NCBI GenBank assembly: GCA_024690635.1
Contig: JAILOW010000032.1
Span: 1 to 41,133, forward strand
Source: Butyrivibrio sp.
Lineage (GTDB): Bacteria; Bacillota_A; Clostridia; Lachnospirales; Lachnospiraceae
Direction: 5' to 3'
Length of the DNA: 41,133 nucleotides
Part shown: positions 39,233 to 41,133 of the stretch, piece by piece
Position numbering within the stretch: the stretch's first letter is position 1
How the letters are laid out: each line of letters begins with the position of its first letter
The notes under the pieces: model-generated
Database searches by the model: none
Told to the model about the DNA's origin: nothing
What the model saw: the letters and a program-made list of their open reading frames with translations, nothing else
Program-made: the position numbers and the translations under genes

Positions 39233-40177
39233 ATGAGATTCATGAGGGGAGCTAAAGGAAATTCATCAGGCATTAAAAAAGATATTAAAAGAATGATCTT
39301 TTCATTTCTGGCTTTACTTGTGATGTCTTCATTTATATTCTATGCTGCTCCGGTCAAGGTTTCGGCTACTGAAAGCGTTGTGATTGACGACAGACCGACT
39401 GATCCTACTGTGGACCATGATACGAACCTTACGGGAACCAAGGGCGAAAGAACAAATATAACCAATCCCGGAGAAGCAGAATCCCCCGATGATCTGAAAA
39501 AACTGAACATAGCCAATACCGTTACCGTAACCTATGACAACGGTAACGGATCCCTTAACGGATCACTCCGTATCCTTATTACACTTACGCTGATCTCACT
39601 TGCACCCACGCTTCTTGTAATGATGACTTCTTTTACAAGGATTGTGGTTGCTCTTCATTTTACGAGAACTGCTATAGGAACCCAGACATCACCGCCCAAC
39701 CTGGTGATGATCGGTATAGCTCTTTTCATGACTCTTTTCATCATGCAGCCGACTCTTACAGAGGCGTATAATACAGCGGTTGTGCCTTTTGAAAACGGTG
39801 AGATGGATCAGTCTGAGTTTTTTAAAGAAGCCATGAAACCCTTCAGAACCTTTATGTATGGTCAGACCCAGACCAAGGATGTAAGGCTCTTTATGGAGAT
39901 CGACAATGTTGAGTGGGACGGTGAACTTGAGAGCATTCCCAATGTTGTTCTCATTCCCAGTTTTATAGTAAGCGAACTCAGGACAGCCTTTATTATCGGC
40001 TTCCTTATCTATATACCTTTTATTGTTATTGATATGGTTGTGGCATCGGTACTTATGAGTATGGGTATGATGATGCTGCCGCCTACCACCATATCCCTTC
40101 CATTCAAGATACTTCTTTTTGTTCTTGCTGACGGATGGAGCCTTATTATTGGTAATCTTGTTAAGTCCTTTTACTAA
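39233..40177 (+). CDS. fliP: Flagellar export gate protein FliP
   Basis: This 314-aa membrane protein is the main export gate subunit. A likely signal or membrane segment near residues 19-40 is followed by a roughly 80-residue extracytoplasmic stretch. The conserved FliP body begins at LRILITLTLISLAPTLLVMMTSFTRIVVALHF. Later signatures are LIYIPFIVIDMVVASVLMSMGMMMLPP and LPFKILLFVLADGWSLI. It is longer than many FliP proteins because of the N-terminal extension. It starts directly after fliO. Confidence 0.97.
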   Translation: MRFMRGAKGNSSGIKKDIKRMIFSFLALLVMSSFIFYAAPVKVSATESVVIDDRPTDPTVDHDTNLTGTKGERTNITNPGEAESPDDLKKLNIANTVTVTYDNGNGSLNGSLRILITLTLISLAPTLLVMMTSFTRIVVALHFTRTAIGTQTSPPNLVMIGIALFMTLFIMQPTLTEAYNTAVVPFENGEMDQSEFFKEAMKPFRTFMYGQTQTKDVRLFMEIDNVEWDGELESIPNVVLIPSFIVSELRTAFIIGFLIYIPFIVIDMVVASVLMSMGMMMLPPTTISLPFKILLFVLADGWSLIIGNLVKSFY

Positions 40178-40200
40178 GAAAGTGGGAAAGGAGGCTTTAT

Positions 40201-40473
40201 ATGATTACACATGCTGATATAAACAAAATAATGAGTGAAGCGCTTTTTCTGGTCATAAAAATGTCACTTCCCATGCTCCTTACTTCCATGATCATCGGTC
40301 TTATCGTATCGATATTTCAGACCGTTACATCTATTCAGGAGCAGACCCTTACTTTCGTTCCAAAAGTAATAGGAGTTTTTTTGATGATCATTCTTTTCGG
40401 CAACTGGATGATGACCGAGCTTTCAGGTTATATAAATAATCTTTGGTCGGATTTTTCTCAGTATGTCAGGTAG
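40201..40473 (+). CDS. fliQ: Flagellar export gate protein FliQ
   Basis: This 90-aa protein has two membrane hairpin segments. The segment LPMLLTSMIIGLIVSIFQTVTSIQEQTLTFVPKVIGVFLMIILFG is typical of FliQ. AAAGGAGG precedes the ATG. It ends in TAG (40471-40473), and fliR begins 12 nt later in the same reading frame. Confidence 0.97.
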   Translation: MITHADINKIMSEALFLVIKMSLPMLLTSMIIGLIVSIFQTVTSIQEQTLTFVPKVIGVFLMIILFGNWMMTELSGYINNLWSDFSQYVR

Positions 40474-40485
40474 CAGGTAACGGAT

Positions 40486-41133
40486 ATGATAGATTACACC
40501 TTTAGTTACGGGGATCTTGAAATATTTCTCCTGATAATGGTCAGAGTCACCTGCTTTATTTTTGTATGTCCCTTCTTTGGAGGAACACAGACACCAAACC
40601 TTGTTAAAGTGGGATTTGGACTTATTCTTTCTGTACTTTTGTACGGTGCGGTTCCCTTTTATCCGCCGGAGTACAACACCATTATCGGATATACAGTTAT
40701 TGTGCTGAAAGAAGCCATGGTAGGACTTTGCATAGGCTTTGCTGTTCAGCTTTGCCAGCAGATAGCGGCCTTTGCGGGAACCATTGTGGATATGCAGGTA
40801 GGCCTTTCCATGGTGAATATGATGGACCCTGCCACCAATCAGAATGTTACCATTACCGGATCTCTTTATACCCAGTATCTTATGCTGGCACTTATCATAA
40901 CCGGTATGTACAGATATATACTGAAGGCGCTTGCAGAGAGCTTTTCGCTTATTCCGGTAAACGGTGCGGTGATAAATGCGGACCGCATGCTGCAGGCCAT
41001 ACTTGATTTTATGAAGGATTATATAGTTATCGGATTCAGGATATGTCTTCCGATCTTTATAATCACTTTTATTACAAACTGTGTATTGGGCGTACTTGCC
41101 AAGGTCTCACCTCAGATGAACATGTTCTCTGTA
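40486..41133 (+). CDS. fliR: Flagellar export gate protein FliR (3' end outside window)
   Basis: The frame is open from ATG 40486 to the window end (216 codons), beginning MIDYTFSYGDLEIFLLIMVRV. Segments such as CPFFGGTQTPNLVKVG, IGFAVQLCQQIAAFAGTIVDMQVGLSMVNMMDP and LGVLAKVSPQMNMFSV are FliR signatures. The ribosome site is weak (AGG of the fliQ end or CAGG after the TAG), so translation may depend on coupling to fliQ. The gene is cut by the window edge. A fusion to FlhB, known in some Clostridium, cannot be excluded. Confidence 0.95.
   Translation, partial: MIDYTFSYGDLEIFLLIMVRVTCFIFVCPFFGGTQTPNLVKVGFGLILSVLLYGAVPFYPPEYNTIIGYTVIVLKEAMVGLCIGFAVQLCQQIAAFAGTIVDMQVGLSMVNMMDPATNQNVTITGSLYTQYLMLALIITGMYRYILKALAESFSLIPVNGAVINADRMLQAILDFMKDYIVIGFRICLPIFIITFITNCVLGVLAKVSPQMNMFSV

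Noticed and set aside
1..41133. CRISPR arrays, insertion sequences, prophage genes or integrases
   Set aside because: No regularly spaced repeats, transposase or integrase motifs, or attachment-site duplications were seen; the window looks like core genome.

Overview
The window looks like a chromosomal segment of a motile, Gram-positive, anaerobic Clostridia, most likely a Lachnospiraceae of the Butyrivibrio/Pseudobutyrivibrio/Roseburia type. The reasons are moderate-to-low GC, strong AGGAGG ribosome sites with some GTG/TTG starts, CodY, an RFKD-type Rel, and a Bacillus-like order in which codY is followed by a large flgB-to-fliR operon. Species is an inference; every gene is on the + strand.

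Layout. (1) 51-6039: serine synthesis serC-serA, a DUF1015 gene, then an 808-aa protein with the full architecture of a glycogen branching enzyme (GlgB) that has lost its catalytic residues and gained a charged coiled-coil tail. (2) 6092-6164: tRNA-Thr(CGU) with its own promoter and terminator. (3) 6270-11153: apt, rel, an MBL-fold hydrolase and hemZ, probably one operon. (4) 11311-16428: a multi-span membrane protein (DUF5692-like), hypB, hypA and a 952-aa iron-sulfur flavoprotein. This is a nickel-chaperone/redox cluster without any hydrogenase in the window. (5) 16563-19639: topA and codY, each followed by a clear terminator. (6) 19908-41133: flgB flgC fliE fliF fliG fliH fliI fliJ motE(ylxF) fliK flgD (flagellar operon protein) flgE // flbD(swrD) motA motB fliL fliM fliY fliO fliP fliQ fliR(partial). 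A terminator after flgE splits the cluster into at least two transcription units.

How the genes work together. The flagellar block supplies the rod (FlgB, FlgC, FliE), the MS ring and C ring (FliF, FliG, FliM, FliY), the export apparatus (FliH, FliI, FliJ, FliO, FliP, FliQ, FliR), the hook and its length control (FlgD, FlgE, FliK) and the stator (MotA, MotB, FliL, FlbD/SwrD). CodY (GTP and branched-chain amino acid sensing in the family) and Rel ((p)ppGpp) are both encoded nearby, and a near-consensus CodY box lies between topA and codY.

Main points for a second look: the catalytically dead GlgB homologue; an in-frame amber codon in flgE just before the conserved C-terminal D0 segment; fliQ and fliR lying in one frame separated only by TAG; the DUF5692-like/hypB/hypA/flavoprotein cluster; a roughly 40-bp promoter-like block shared upstream of flgB and flbD; and a sigma-28-like promoter built into a perfect 14-bp inverted repeat upstream of fliK.
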